A stretch of DNA of 64,000 nucleotides from NCBI GenBank assembly GCA_947179155.2, contig OX359280.1, positions 38,857,055-38,921,054 of the forward strand, given 5' to 3'. The notes under the pieces were generated by a model. It searched no databases and was not told the origin of the DNA. It worked only from the letters and a program-made list of their open reading frames with translations. The DNA comes from Hedera helix (lineage: Eukaryota; Streptophyta; Magnoliopsida; Apiales; Araliaceae). Made by a program: the position numbers and the translations under genes. This document shows, one piece after another, positions 46,965 through 57,050 of this stretch. The stretch's first letter is position 1; each line of letters starts with the position of its first letter.

Positions 46965-48410
46965 TTTTCTGTCTGAGAAATGGAATTAAGCTGCGCAAGT
47001 TATCTGGACGTAGGAGAAAAAATAAACTTGAAGAATAGGTGGGTGTCAATGAGGGATTTGTTGGATATATCTTGTATATATAGTGGGAAAATTAATGTGA
47101 GTTGTGAACGCAGTCATTCATTGACTTGGCTATTATATATGGTTTCTAGTGGTTTATTATTTCCTTCCAACCGCCGCATGCGACTGCAGTGATCCTCATG
47201 TGTACGTAATCGATCACGCTGGTTTTTGGTCAGCTTAATAAACCAAAATTTGTGAACCAACAGAACATAAGATTTGCGTAAGGAATTGATCTTTTTATTT
47301 TTATTTTGGGTAAGAACTATGACTAGCATAAAGAGAGAAAAGACCAAGACAAAGTGCACGCATGTTTGTTTTAAAACTTTGTCTTAAACGCACTTGAAAA
47401 TTTGATCAGTTTAAACAGTTCTCCTTTGAGACGGATATAAGGTCCTAAAAATCCCGAATCCATCATATATATTTATTTCAAAACCCTTACAAACATAACG
47501 ATTATGGTACCCGAAACAAAAAAAACAACAAAGATTTTTGGATTAAATATGCTTTTTCAAACATAACACTATAAATTTTCATTTGATTTTGTTGAGATTT
47601 TCAACATTTTTATTAAATTATTTCAATGATTTTTTTATTTTCTTGTATCATTGTGGAGCGAATTTGGAGAAGGGGGTTCGAAACATATCTACCCCGTTGA
47701 TATCCCTACATGGGTCCATTACACGCGTGGTCCACCATCATAAAAAAATTAATAATAACAATAAAATAAAATTGCAGCACACATAAAATAAAAGAAAGAA
47801 CAGTTGATATATTCAGAAGTTCCAATATGTCATCTTCTATATTGTTAAGGAAGTGGGGTTGCTTGCAGCCTTGCACCAACACAATACTTACCAGCAGCAG
47901 GTTAGGCGCAATTGTCAATAAGGAACGTGACAATTAAGGAAATTCCCATGAAACTGCAACTTTTCAATCCAACACTCTTCTACATCATCATTCCAGAACA
48001 ACTCTTGTATTCCTTTATAGATATTTTTGAAACTAAAATTTCTTCCAGTCAATGATAATATGCAATTAGAAAGCAAGAAAAGTTGGATTCCGTCCAAAAC
48101 GCAACTATTCAACTGAGGTTAACTAAAAGAAAACGAAAAATGTTTCACTTCTATTCCTTTATGATTTGATTCGGGTCCTTATAAAAGATGAAGTTCAGAG
48201 CTTGGATACTAACTTCAACAAGCCGCAACAATTGCAATATGATAACAAGAAAGACTAGTACCCCGGAAAACTAAAAACAACATATGATTTATATACGTAA
48301 AGAAGATACTTAATCAGCAATGGCCAACAAAAGCAACTTAAATTCGCAAACTAATGCACGATGAACAAAATCTGTAATAACAGGTATAATACAATTTGCA
48401 GGAGAAGTCT
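46965..48410. other. Promoter of the small membrane gene and intergenic DNA
   Basis: The TATA at 47081-47072 is the only regulatory site I can support. Short frames around 47700-48110 have no recognisable domain. Confidence 0.45.
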
Positions 48411-48417
48411 TGCAACC

Positions 48418-48881
48418 ATAATGCAGCAATTGAGATAGAGACAGAAAAGGCATGCAGCATATTGTCCTATTTATTGGGGAGAACTTAAAGGAGAAATGGT
48501 TCAAACAAGTATAATCAAAAGCAATCATTTCCACCTTAGCTACAGGGTTGGAGAATAGAGGAGAGAGCATGCAAAAGAAACATAGAACACGAGCTTATTA
48601 GCTAGGCCAGCAGAGCCTGGTTGTTGATAGCAAATTTACACTTCTTAACCATAATGCAGCAATTGAGATAGAGACAGAGAAGGCATGAAGCATATTGTTC
48701 TATTTATTGGGGAACTTAAAGGAGAAATGGTTCAAACAAGTATAATCAAAAGCAATCACTTCCACCTTAGCTAGAGGGTTGGAGAAGAGAGGAGAGAGCA
48801 TGCAAAAGAAACATAGAACATGAGCTTATTAGCTAGGGTAGCAGAGCCTGGTCGTCGACAGCAGATTTACACTTCTTAACC
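48418..48881. repeat. Tandem duplication, unit about 233 bp
   Basis: Copies at 48418-48650 and 48651-48881 share nearly all bases, beginning ATAATGCAGCAATTGAGATA and ending ACACTTCTTAACC, with a few substitutions and small indels. Not coding in any obvious frame. Confidence 0.93.
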
Positions 48882-49275
48882 TTTGTCCACAATAGATTTA
48901 CACTTGCAGATTTATAATGATGAAAAATACCATCAGATAACCCTTTGAACTTGCTATACATTATCTGCACATGATAAGAAAAAAGGATGGAGAATTTAGA
49001 AACTGGTAAACACATCTCAATCCATGCTTTAAAATGCAAGGTTAACAGAGTAAGCATGAGTATTACTTTAATGTTATAGAATCGAGATATATTTTTTATT
49101 TTGTGTGTATACTTTTGTTACCACCATTGTAGTAATACGGCAAATTGGTGAGCAATGGACTGCCCAGTCCCAACAATATGTTTGCCGCAATTGGACTCCT
49201 AAACAATAATCAAAGCTGGCAAACAAATTCCCCACTGTACTAATATAGTTGCAGTATTTTTATTTTTTATTTATA

Positions 49276-49508
49276 AGTAACTAATATAGCACCAATATAA
49301 AAAGACTTGGTGAATATAGTACACCCCAAAGTGAATAAAACATTGTACAGTAATACTTACCATAAACATTTATCGAGGTTCATTCTATGAGTAACTCATG
49401 CCACATAAGTAACTAATATAGCAGCAATATAAAGACTTGGTGAATATGGTAGACCCCAAAGTGAATAAAACATTGTACAGTAATACATACTATAAACATT
49501 TATTGAGG
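49276..49508. repeat. Tandem duplication, unit about 131 bp
   Basis: GTAACTAATATAGCA starts both copies (about 49276 and 49408). Both run through GTGAATAAAACATTGTACAG to CATTTATYGAGG. Confidence 0.88.
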
Positions 49509-49509
49509 A

Positions 49510-52500
49510 TTCAAGAGGACTTCTACTGCACTCGAATTTCTTTGATCTATCTATTTATGGGTTCCGTGCATATTGTTGACTTTGTTTGGTGATTTTTTTG
49601 GACAGTTCTCCTGTGTTGAACTAACTGTCACCAAGGCGTGACCTCACCTTAGCGACCTGTCCAATGCCTTGTCAACAAGTCGTCGCCTAGGTGGCACCTT
49701 GATAACCATGCCAACTATTATAACCAAATTAGGTCCTTGTGAGCATCTAATAAGCGATGGCATGACATAACCTACTTGAAAATGCGCCATGTTATGATAC
49801 TATGCTATATTTTACGTGGACTTTTCACTTTCAAGTACCTATATCCAACACTCGACATTTGACACTCAAATAAGGATAGGTGTTAGACATTTCATTTTAG
49901 TATAAAAAGTTCGGCAAATTTGAGGAGTACTCGTGTCGGACTCTTCAAATCACCCATATCTAGCAAGACTCTCTATTCGAGTCCATATAACTTAGACCAC
50001 GCTTAGAAACAAGTCGACTAATTTTAACTATATCTCAACTAATTTTAACTATACCTTTAAAAAAGCTTTGCCAACATACTATGTTCCGAATATAATACAT
50101 TTCTTATCAACTAAGTGATCCAAAAAACCTAACCTTACCCCTACCGTATTTCGTATAACAAAAAGTGACGCTTTTGGTTCCGTTTTCATTTCACTTACCA
50201 ACTAAGAGTTCAATGATAAGATAGTGGCAAGCTCTAGATAAGTTAAAGAATCAAAACTAAGAGTTCACTGATAAGAACTGAGCTTCATAAACCAAAATGC
50301 TACAATATAACTCTTGCACATGCCAACTTATCCAACCAACTATTGCATAGTTGGGCATTTTCATATAGAGAGAGGCAATGCACAACACAAAATGTTTTCC
50401 TATTTTCTCTGTAACCCTAGAAATGGGGTATTTTTCCCTGTTCTTTCATTTTGATCAATAATTAGATTCATAAATCAATAAAACAGTATTGATTACCGCA
50501 GGATGCCCGTAGCTCCTCCACATAACCCTCCCACCCCACCAGAAGGGGGAAGAAAAAACATATGGAAAACAAAGAAAAAGAATCTGCTCCTGTAATACCA
50601 CAATACACTTCTATATCTTTTGAACTTCTTTACATAGCCCTTCTGACATTGTCCCAAAAACTACATACTTCCACCATCCCAAATTAGCTGTCCCCTTTAT
50701 TTGGAGAATATCTTGCACACTTACTCTAAAAACTGGGACGGAGATAGCATCTTCATTTTGAGCTCTAATCATTCATTTTCTTCAGTTTCCATATGCATGT
50801 AGGGCAACAAATGAACTAAGCTAAGACAACTCATTCTTATTCACACTTGTGATGTAAAAATGAGCCTAAAATTTGTCTTCAAAATTGAATCTTTAATCAA
50901 TTAAAAAACATGAACTGAACTCTTACAATTTCACAATCTTAAGTCGATGAAGTTTGAAAAGTGTACAATGACATGGAAGTTTCCAAATCTTACTCATTTA
51001 GTCATCCGACATTAAAATCTAACCAAGTTATACTAAAATGGCACAAAATTGTAAGCAGAACTTCCATCAAATGTAATTAAAGGCTTAAGAGTCGAAGGTC
51101 ACCAAATTTCATGAATATTAGTTAATTTGACATTTAATGAAACACTAACCCCAAAATATTCATGTTAACAAGCAAGCCAAAATCAACCTGTTCTTTCATT
51201 TTGGTGACTGTGTAAAATTCACAACTCCATGGTTTGCACATTGATAAAAAAGTAGTGGAGATTGCAATATCCCTGTAGCTCCTCCACACCCCCACCCCCA
51301 CCCTCTTCCCAACAAACATAGAGAAAAAAAAGAAAGATCTACTTTTTCTTCATTTTTTCCCCACTCAATTTTTTAACCTTTTCCAAATTTCTTTGTGCAT
51401 CTTTTTTTGGGTCTGTAGTTTATTGTACATAATAATTTAGCTAAAGTTTTACTGGAATTTAAAATAAGATAAACTCTGGGTTGGGTTAAAGGTCTGTCAT
51501 AACAGGTCTTCTTATAAGTAAGGAAATTATATAGAGTAATCTTTTGCTCAAATTTGTTGTCAAAAAAACTCATTGCATAAGTCTATATATACATGTGCAG
51601 TAGAAGGTTTCAACATTTTAGGTACATAATAATTCAGTTTATGCTTCTTTTTTGCTTCAAGTATTTAGTTTACCAGGTCAATTTTGGATGCAATAACTCG
51701 TGAATTTGGGGCATTAATATGTTTGAAGGTTAAATTTCAAATTAACTCGTGTTTCTAAGCTTCAACTTAAGCTACATTCATCAAGTCCATCAATATGTGA
51801 GAGTAACTCGCTGGCTACCTAACTAGGGGAGGAAACACAACACCTATGCTTATCCTAGTAAATCAGCACATACATTCAACCCACTCACTCTACTTGCATA
51901 TTAAAACATATCTTGAGCTGAAGTCCATACTTCTTGTGAATGAGCAATAATACCCAAGTCAGCCTCAACTAAGACAACCAGGTTTCATTATTCAGCCAAT
52001 TTGCATCCTAAAACTGGATACAATAAATAAAGACACAAGACCAATCGACAAATTAAAACTCAAATATCTTTTCATTTTTATATAGCAGTACAAAGTATTG
52101 CTCACTATAAAAGTTAGAAATTTTGGTCATCACCAAATTACCCACCAAGTAACAAGAAAATGAACTGAAAAGCACATGGTAACCCTAAACTGAACCCCCG
52201 ATTAGACTTTGACCATTTCTATCTTAATAAAACATGAGAAAGTTCAGTGTTGTAAAAAGCAGCTACATTACAACAAAAGTTGAAAAGCCAAACAAACCCA
52301 GTCTTACAAATGTAAATATAAGACAGTGAACAAACAATGTTTTTGGTACCAATAACAAGCCAAAGTATACCTCAGAGTACCTTGCCAGTAACTTGGGAAA
52401 TAGGCTATTACACATCAAGACACTCTAGATTAACCACATCTAGCTTCAAAAAAAGATACCAATAGGTATCTAGACCACAAAGCCAGAGTTCTATTGCCTC

Positions 52501-52765
52501 CAGGCAAAACGACAGAAGTCAAACAATGGATATACCTAGCCAAATTCTAATAAAGATATGAAACGAAATGGTACTGCTAATAAATCAAATTTGACCATAA
52601 AAACCGCCAAATCAAGTATAGAGCAAGCAAGAGCAATCAAACAAACATTAAGTTTCACGTTTCTTGTCTGTCACCATGGAACATAATAAAACAATTCGTA
52701 GAAGAAACAAATAAATGGGAGCAATAAAAAATACCTTAACTTTGCTGGAAACCAAAATTCTAAAA
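49510..52765. other. Intergenic stretch downstream of the RING gene, no gene recognised
   Basis: Moderately AT-rich without coding sequence that I can support. CTTCCACCATCCCAAATTAG (about 50668) and GGGACGGAG (about 50738) recall the ends of plant Tc1/mariner-type MITEs. Part near 52735 could hold a 3' UTR intron (donor AAG/GTATTT on the minus strand). Confidence 0.45.
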
Positions 52766-52773
52766 CTCCAACT

Positions 52774-53781
52774 TCATGAGATTATAATATCCCCGCCATC
52801 ATTTGCCCTACCACTCATACCAATCTCCTCATCTCCACCTTCTTCTTCAATTGGCAAACTCGGCCAGCCCGACGAGACAGTCTCCATGCTATTCTCCCTT
52901 GCCAACAGCCCCATATCTGCCTCTGCAACTCGCGTAGGGGACAATAACAACGACTCCCCGTCACCACCCTCCACCATTTCAACCCGATTCTCTCTCCTCG
53001 ACGCTGGAAACACATGCCTGTGCCTCCTTGCAATGTGCCTCAAAGTACTCCCAAACCCATAAAATTCCTCTTCACCCATCAACTCTCCCAACCTCGCATT
53101 CATCATCCTCTCTCTCCTCCTCCTCCCCTTCAACCCACCATCACTGTCCGTCGGCATCGCGAACCGACAAACTGGGCACGAATTATGCGTTTTCAGCCAC
53201 GGCAAAATACAGTCTGAATGATACATATGATTACAGGGAAGCTGCTTAGCTTCAATATCAATCAAAAACTGGTCCTTACAAACAGCACAGAGAATCACGG
53301 GATCTGATTCGAGCAATATGTTGGTGATTGTGATAGTTGGGATCGATTCGATGGCGGACTTGGAAGTTGGATTGAGGTGGCGGGGGATGGGGGCGGAGGG
53401 GGAGGAGGTGTCGGCGTTGGTGGCGAGTTCGTGGATGAGGCGGTGGAGGTAAGGGCTGTCGAGGAGGAAGTTGTCGTCGTGGGCGGCGGTGGACGGGAAG
53501 AGGAAATTGTTGTTATTATTATTATTGTCGTTATCGGTTAGGGTTTCGGGAGGAGAGAGAAATGAAGGGAAGAGAGGATCGGGAATGAGTGAATCATTAC
53601 CATTATTAGGATCAGGGCTGGGATTAGGGTTTGTGGGATTGTCTAGTTCTTCGAGGAAGTCACTATGGCAGTATGGGCAGAGGAGGGCGGTGGTGGTAGT
53701 GCTGGAGGTGGAGAGGAGAGAGATGCTCATGTCGCACTCGTGACACCAGTATGTTTGTCGTTCTACGGCGGCGGTGGACAT
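52774..53781 (-). CDS. Zinc-ribbon plus RING-H2 E3 ubiquitin ligase
   Basis: An intronless gene of 335 residues. Residues 12-38 are the N-terminal zinc ribbon (YWCHEC and CPYC, cysteines 13, 16, 35, 38). Residues 165-205 are a C3H2C3 RING (C165, C168, C183, H185, H188, C191, C202, C205; CNHMYHSDCILPWLKTHNSC). This pairing marks the RING1-like/RDUF/RZF family of plant E3 ligases, which ubiquitinate substrates in the cytosol or nucleus and are often stress-responsive. A run of seven Asn (86-92) is encoded by an AAT/AAC microsatellite. The C-terminal third is Arg-, Gly- and Glu-rich. I use ATG 53781 because the zinc ribbon begins ten residues later. An in-frame extension to 53925 has no family likeness. 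Confidence 0.95.
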   Translation of the reverse strand: MSTAAVERQTYWCHECDMSISLLSTSSTTTTALLCPYCHSDFLEELDNPTNPNPSPDPNNGNDSLIPDPLFPSFLSPPETLTDNDNNNNNNNFLFPSTAAHDDNFLLDSPYLHRLIHELATNADTSSPSAPIPRHLNPTSKSAIESIPTITITNILLESDPVILCAVCKDQFLIDIEAKQLPCNHMYHSDCILPWLKTHNSCPVCRFAMPTDSDGGLKGRRRRERMMNARLGELMGEEEFYGFGSTLRHIARRHRHVFPASRRENRVEMVEGGDGESLLLSPTRVAEADMGLLARENSMETVSSGWPSLPIEEEGGDEEIGMSGRANDGGDIIIS

Positions 53782-53959
53782 TGTTGTGAAGTTGGGTTTC
53801 GTCGAATTGTCTGGTTTGTTTAGCTGAGAGAGAGTAATGGTTTGGTTCACTTTACTCTTGGTTTGGTGCTTTGGCGGGGCCGACGAAACAAAATTGATTG
53901 CGACATTTATTACAGAAATTGCCATTTAAACATAACGAATTTTTAAACTCGCTAGAGAA

Positions 53960-54100
53960 GCATGAATTATGTCTTCTGCGGAGTGGTAGAGTCGTGTGCC
54001 TGCTAACTACATGTGGTATCCCCGCAAGAGTTCGAAACTGGTTAACTCAACCTGTTAATCATACTATAATCATATTTTTATAATATTTATCATATCTTGC
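53960..54100 (+). mobile_element. Possible tRNA-derived SINE
   Basis: TGGTAGAGTCG (53984-53994) resembles a tRNA A box and GAGTTCGAAAC (54028-54038) a B box, 44 nt apart as in tRNAs. The sequence then runs into AT-rich tails. The region lies just upstream of the RING gene. No target duplication was found, and the clover structure is not intact. Confidence 0.4.
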
Positions 54101-54104
54101 ATAT

Positions 54105-55030
54105 TATATTTTTATAATATTAATCATATTTGGTAAATTGCATTTGCGAGTTAAAAAATAAATTATTATCAAATGAACAAAAAATTTAAATATATTTGAA
54201 AATACGTTATATTTATAAGTTTAAAAAAATAAATTACTATTAAATAAACAAAATTTTTAAAATATATTTCAATTTTCAAACTCTCTAAATCAAATGTACA
54301 CTAAATAACGTGTATGATTATAATTGTTATAATTTAAACCTATCACGTAGAGTTTGTAAGGGGTAAAGTCAGATCAAAAAAATTAATCAAGTTTCTAAAT
54401 AAGTCCTAAATGAGACACAAGTTATTCAAGCTAATAACTTTATACTTTTTCGATTCAAACTCAAAATTTTTATTTATAATAAATACTTCCAAATAAAAAA
54501 TTAAAACTTATTCAAGTTTGTTTAATCAAACTTTGTTCTCAAATAACTCAGAATTCTCATTTATAATAAATAACAAATAAAAAATTAAAACTTATTCAAA
54601 TTTGTTTTAGTCAAACTTTCGTGAAAAGATTAATTCTTTTACATCCCTATATTCCCCATTATCAACTAATTACTATAATTTGACACATAGTTTTATAATC
54701 AACTATATCATCCCTATATTCCCTATACTCTTGTTATATTATCTACTAATTACTATAATTTGACACATAATTTTATAATCAACCATACATTGTCATATAA
54801 ACCTAGCTTTACTAGAACCATTAGGATGATAATTTTTATCGTCTAGCTAAGAAGTCATTCCCATAATATAGAGTACAATAGTACTAAATGACAAACACTT
54901 GATACAAATATTAGCAATGCAAAATTATTGAAAAAAATAAATAAAATAAAAACCCTTTATCAGAAAACGTATAGGTCATAATTATAAATTAAGATTATAA
55001 AACGTCGTCGGATCACCCCCACCACCCATA
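54105..55030. other. AT-rich stretch with two tandem duplications
   Basis: TTTATAATAAATA, then AAATAAAAAATTAAAACTTA, recur at about 54470 and 54555 (period about 85). CCCTATATTCCC and TAATTACTATAATTTGACAC recur at about 54645 and 54710. No gene seen. Confidence 0.6.
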
Positions 55031-55031
55031 A

Positions 55032-55932
55032 TCAAGACGAAGAAGCCTTGGTAATCTTAGCGGTTTCAAGATCCGCACCTTGCTTAAGCAAACTCTCATT
55101 GCCGTTCTCAAGCACCATCTAATCGGTGAAGACCCTAGTTCGTAAGCGATCGCCAGTATAATCTTCGTTATCTCGCTCCTAAATTTCTCAATATCCACTA
55201 TGCCACTATTGTCGCCGTCAAATTTCTCGAAGATGGAGTCATATAATCGTCCTAGCTTTTCCGGTGTTGCCGTGGAGTCGACGTCAAAATGAGTCTCCAA
55301 AAGCTGAAACGACTCGAAGGCCTTGCATATCTCCGATCGCGATAAAACACTGTCTTTGTTCGAATCTAAGGTGACAAACTGCTCGTCAAAGCTCTATTAT
55401 GAATGCCTATGTGGGCTTGTCATATGAGGGGCAGATCCCACATCAGTAGTATTTAATACTAATTTGGGGTTGATATAGGCTTAAACCTCTCCTATTGGAC
55501 AACTAACTTTTCAGGAGAAAATAAGAGGTCGGAGCTTATATCGTAACATTTAGTATCAGAGCGGATGATTCGTGGAATTATCGGCTAAGTGGTCAGTGTC
55601 GCTAGAGTGAAGCCACTGTGAATACTGATAGATGCAAAATGACACCGGGTCAGTGCCGTTAGAGTGAAAGCCGCGTAGACGTCGGTAAGGAAGCTTGGTG
55701 GAATGTTATGAACACCTAGGTGAGCTTGTCATATGGGAGGGCAAATCCCACATCGGTAGTATGAGATACCAGTGTGGGGTTGATATAAGCTTGAATATCT
55801 CCTCTTGGACAGCTAACTTTTCAGGAGAAAATAAGGGGCTAGAACCTATATCGTAACACGCTCTTTCGAAAACTGAGCCTAGTTGGCAACGAAGTCTCGA
55901 ATGGTGGAATTGTCGATTATCACCACTCCCAT
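55032..55932 (-). pseudogene. EF-hand protein pseudogene, split by a TRIM element
   Basis: The minus-strand frame begins MGVVIIDNSTIRDFVAN and ends, after a shift, LETAKITKASSS. This is the plan of an intronless plant EF-hand family with two loops (DSNKDSVLSRSE and DGDNSGIVDIEK). At least four lesions are visible: a TAG stop at about codon 18, a 1-nt gain just before the TRIM, the TRIM itself (55395-55858), and a 1-nt loss after SSPI that shifts the tail frame. The second loop also has Lys in place of the usual Glu at position 12. It was intact before the insertion only if the other lesions came later; the order is not known. Confidence 0.93.
55395..55858 (+). mobile_element. TRIM element (terminal-repeat retrotransposon in miniature)
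   Basis: LTRs of 154 and 155 bp (55395-55548, 55704-55858) start TATTATG and TGTTATG, end TCGTAACA, and share most bases between. Directly after the left LTR, TAGTATCAGAGCGG resembles the Met-tRNA primer site TGGTATCAGAGC. The internal part is only 155 bp and non-coding. Flanks AGCTC and CGCTC match at 4 of 5. It is in plus orientation, opposite to the EF-hand gene it interrupts. Confidence 0.88.
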
Positions 55933-55934
55933 AT

Positions 55935-56350
55935 CTGATTTTTCTTTCTTTCTCCTTGAAATTCAAATGGAAATTGAATTTGAATTGAATTAGAACGATG
56001 ATTAATTGTGTGGGGGCGAAAGCGAGTAGAGAAAGTAGGTGCGATTAATTATAGATTTGGATCACAGATTTTCGAGACATGTTTTTTGGGCGAACAAATT
56101 TGGGGAAATGATATGGGCAAGTAATGTGACATATTTAGTTTCAAGATAGGTGATGACTCATAATCTCGTATTCTATTGTTCATTGGTACAATTCATCTTA
56201 ATCATTAAAAAATTATTCGTGATACGAATTTTAATATTATGGCCTATATTTTAATGATTAAAATGAATATTGTATTTGGATGTTATATATTTATACTTAT
56301 TCAATACCAATTTTAACTATAGTTAATACTCCTGTTCTATTATAAAAATC
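55935..56350. other. Upstream region of the EF-hand pseudogene
   Basis: AT-rich. No element recognised. Confidence 0.4.
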
Positions 56351-56353
56351 TTT

Positions 56354-56500
56354 ATTACTAGGAAATTGATATTTTCATAAAGAAAATTGATGTTTTCACA
56401 AAAATCTACTCACATAAATAGTAAGTGGGGTTTATTTTCATGTGAGTAGAGTCTTGCAAAAATATCAATTTTCTTATGAAAATATCAATTCCTTATTAAT
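56354..56500. mobile_element. Foldback MITE, best copy of the AATTGATATTTTC family
   Basis: Left GGAAATTGATATTTTCATAA and right, on the opposite strand, GGAATTGATATTTTCATAAG pair. The inverted repeat extends about 65 nt inward through a second TTGATRTTTTC block to CTACTCACAT. No coding capacity. Confidence 0.85.
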
Positions 56501-56504
56501 ATTT

Positions 56505-56966
56505 TAAATAGTCACAAGTTAAATGTTTACTTACCTTAAATAATTTATTTTTTATAATAATTTACCTATAATATTTTTAGTATTAATTGTCATATTTCTA
56601 CTCTCTATACATATGTACAGAGTATTGTTAGTTATGTGCAAAAAGTTATGTAATTAATTGAGAATTTAAATATAAATTTTTGTTGTTGTTATTTTATCAT
56701 CTTTCTTAATATGTGCAAAAAATAATCAAAAATTTTATCTTGAAACGTATGGAGTACAACTTAAAAATTAGAGGATATATCTTGTTTCACATCTAAAAAA
56801 CATTAGAGGATATATATCTAAAAAACTTAGAGCATATATTTGATTTTATCTTATAACGTAAGGAGTACAACTTTCATAAAGGGGTGTTTATTATAAGTTA
56901 TGATAGATACTCATATTTATTAGGAGTCATGATAGATACTCATCTAAACACAAATTATTTGATATT
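56505..56966. other. AT-rich stretch
   Basis: GGGGTGTTTATTATAAG (about 56881) resembles a MITE end without a visible partner; otherwise nothing. Confidence 0.4.
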
Positions 56967-57050
56967 CCTTCTGTAACACCCCAGTCCCACATCAGTTAAT
57001 GTGGGATATTTGGATGTGTTTATAAGGATCCAAGTTAATATCATTAATAC

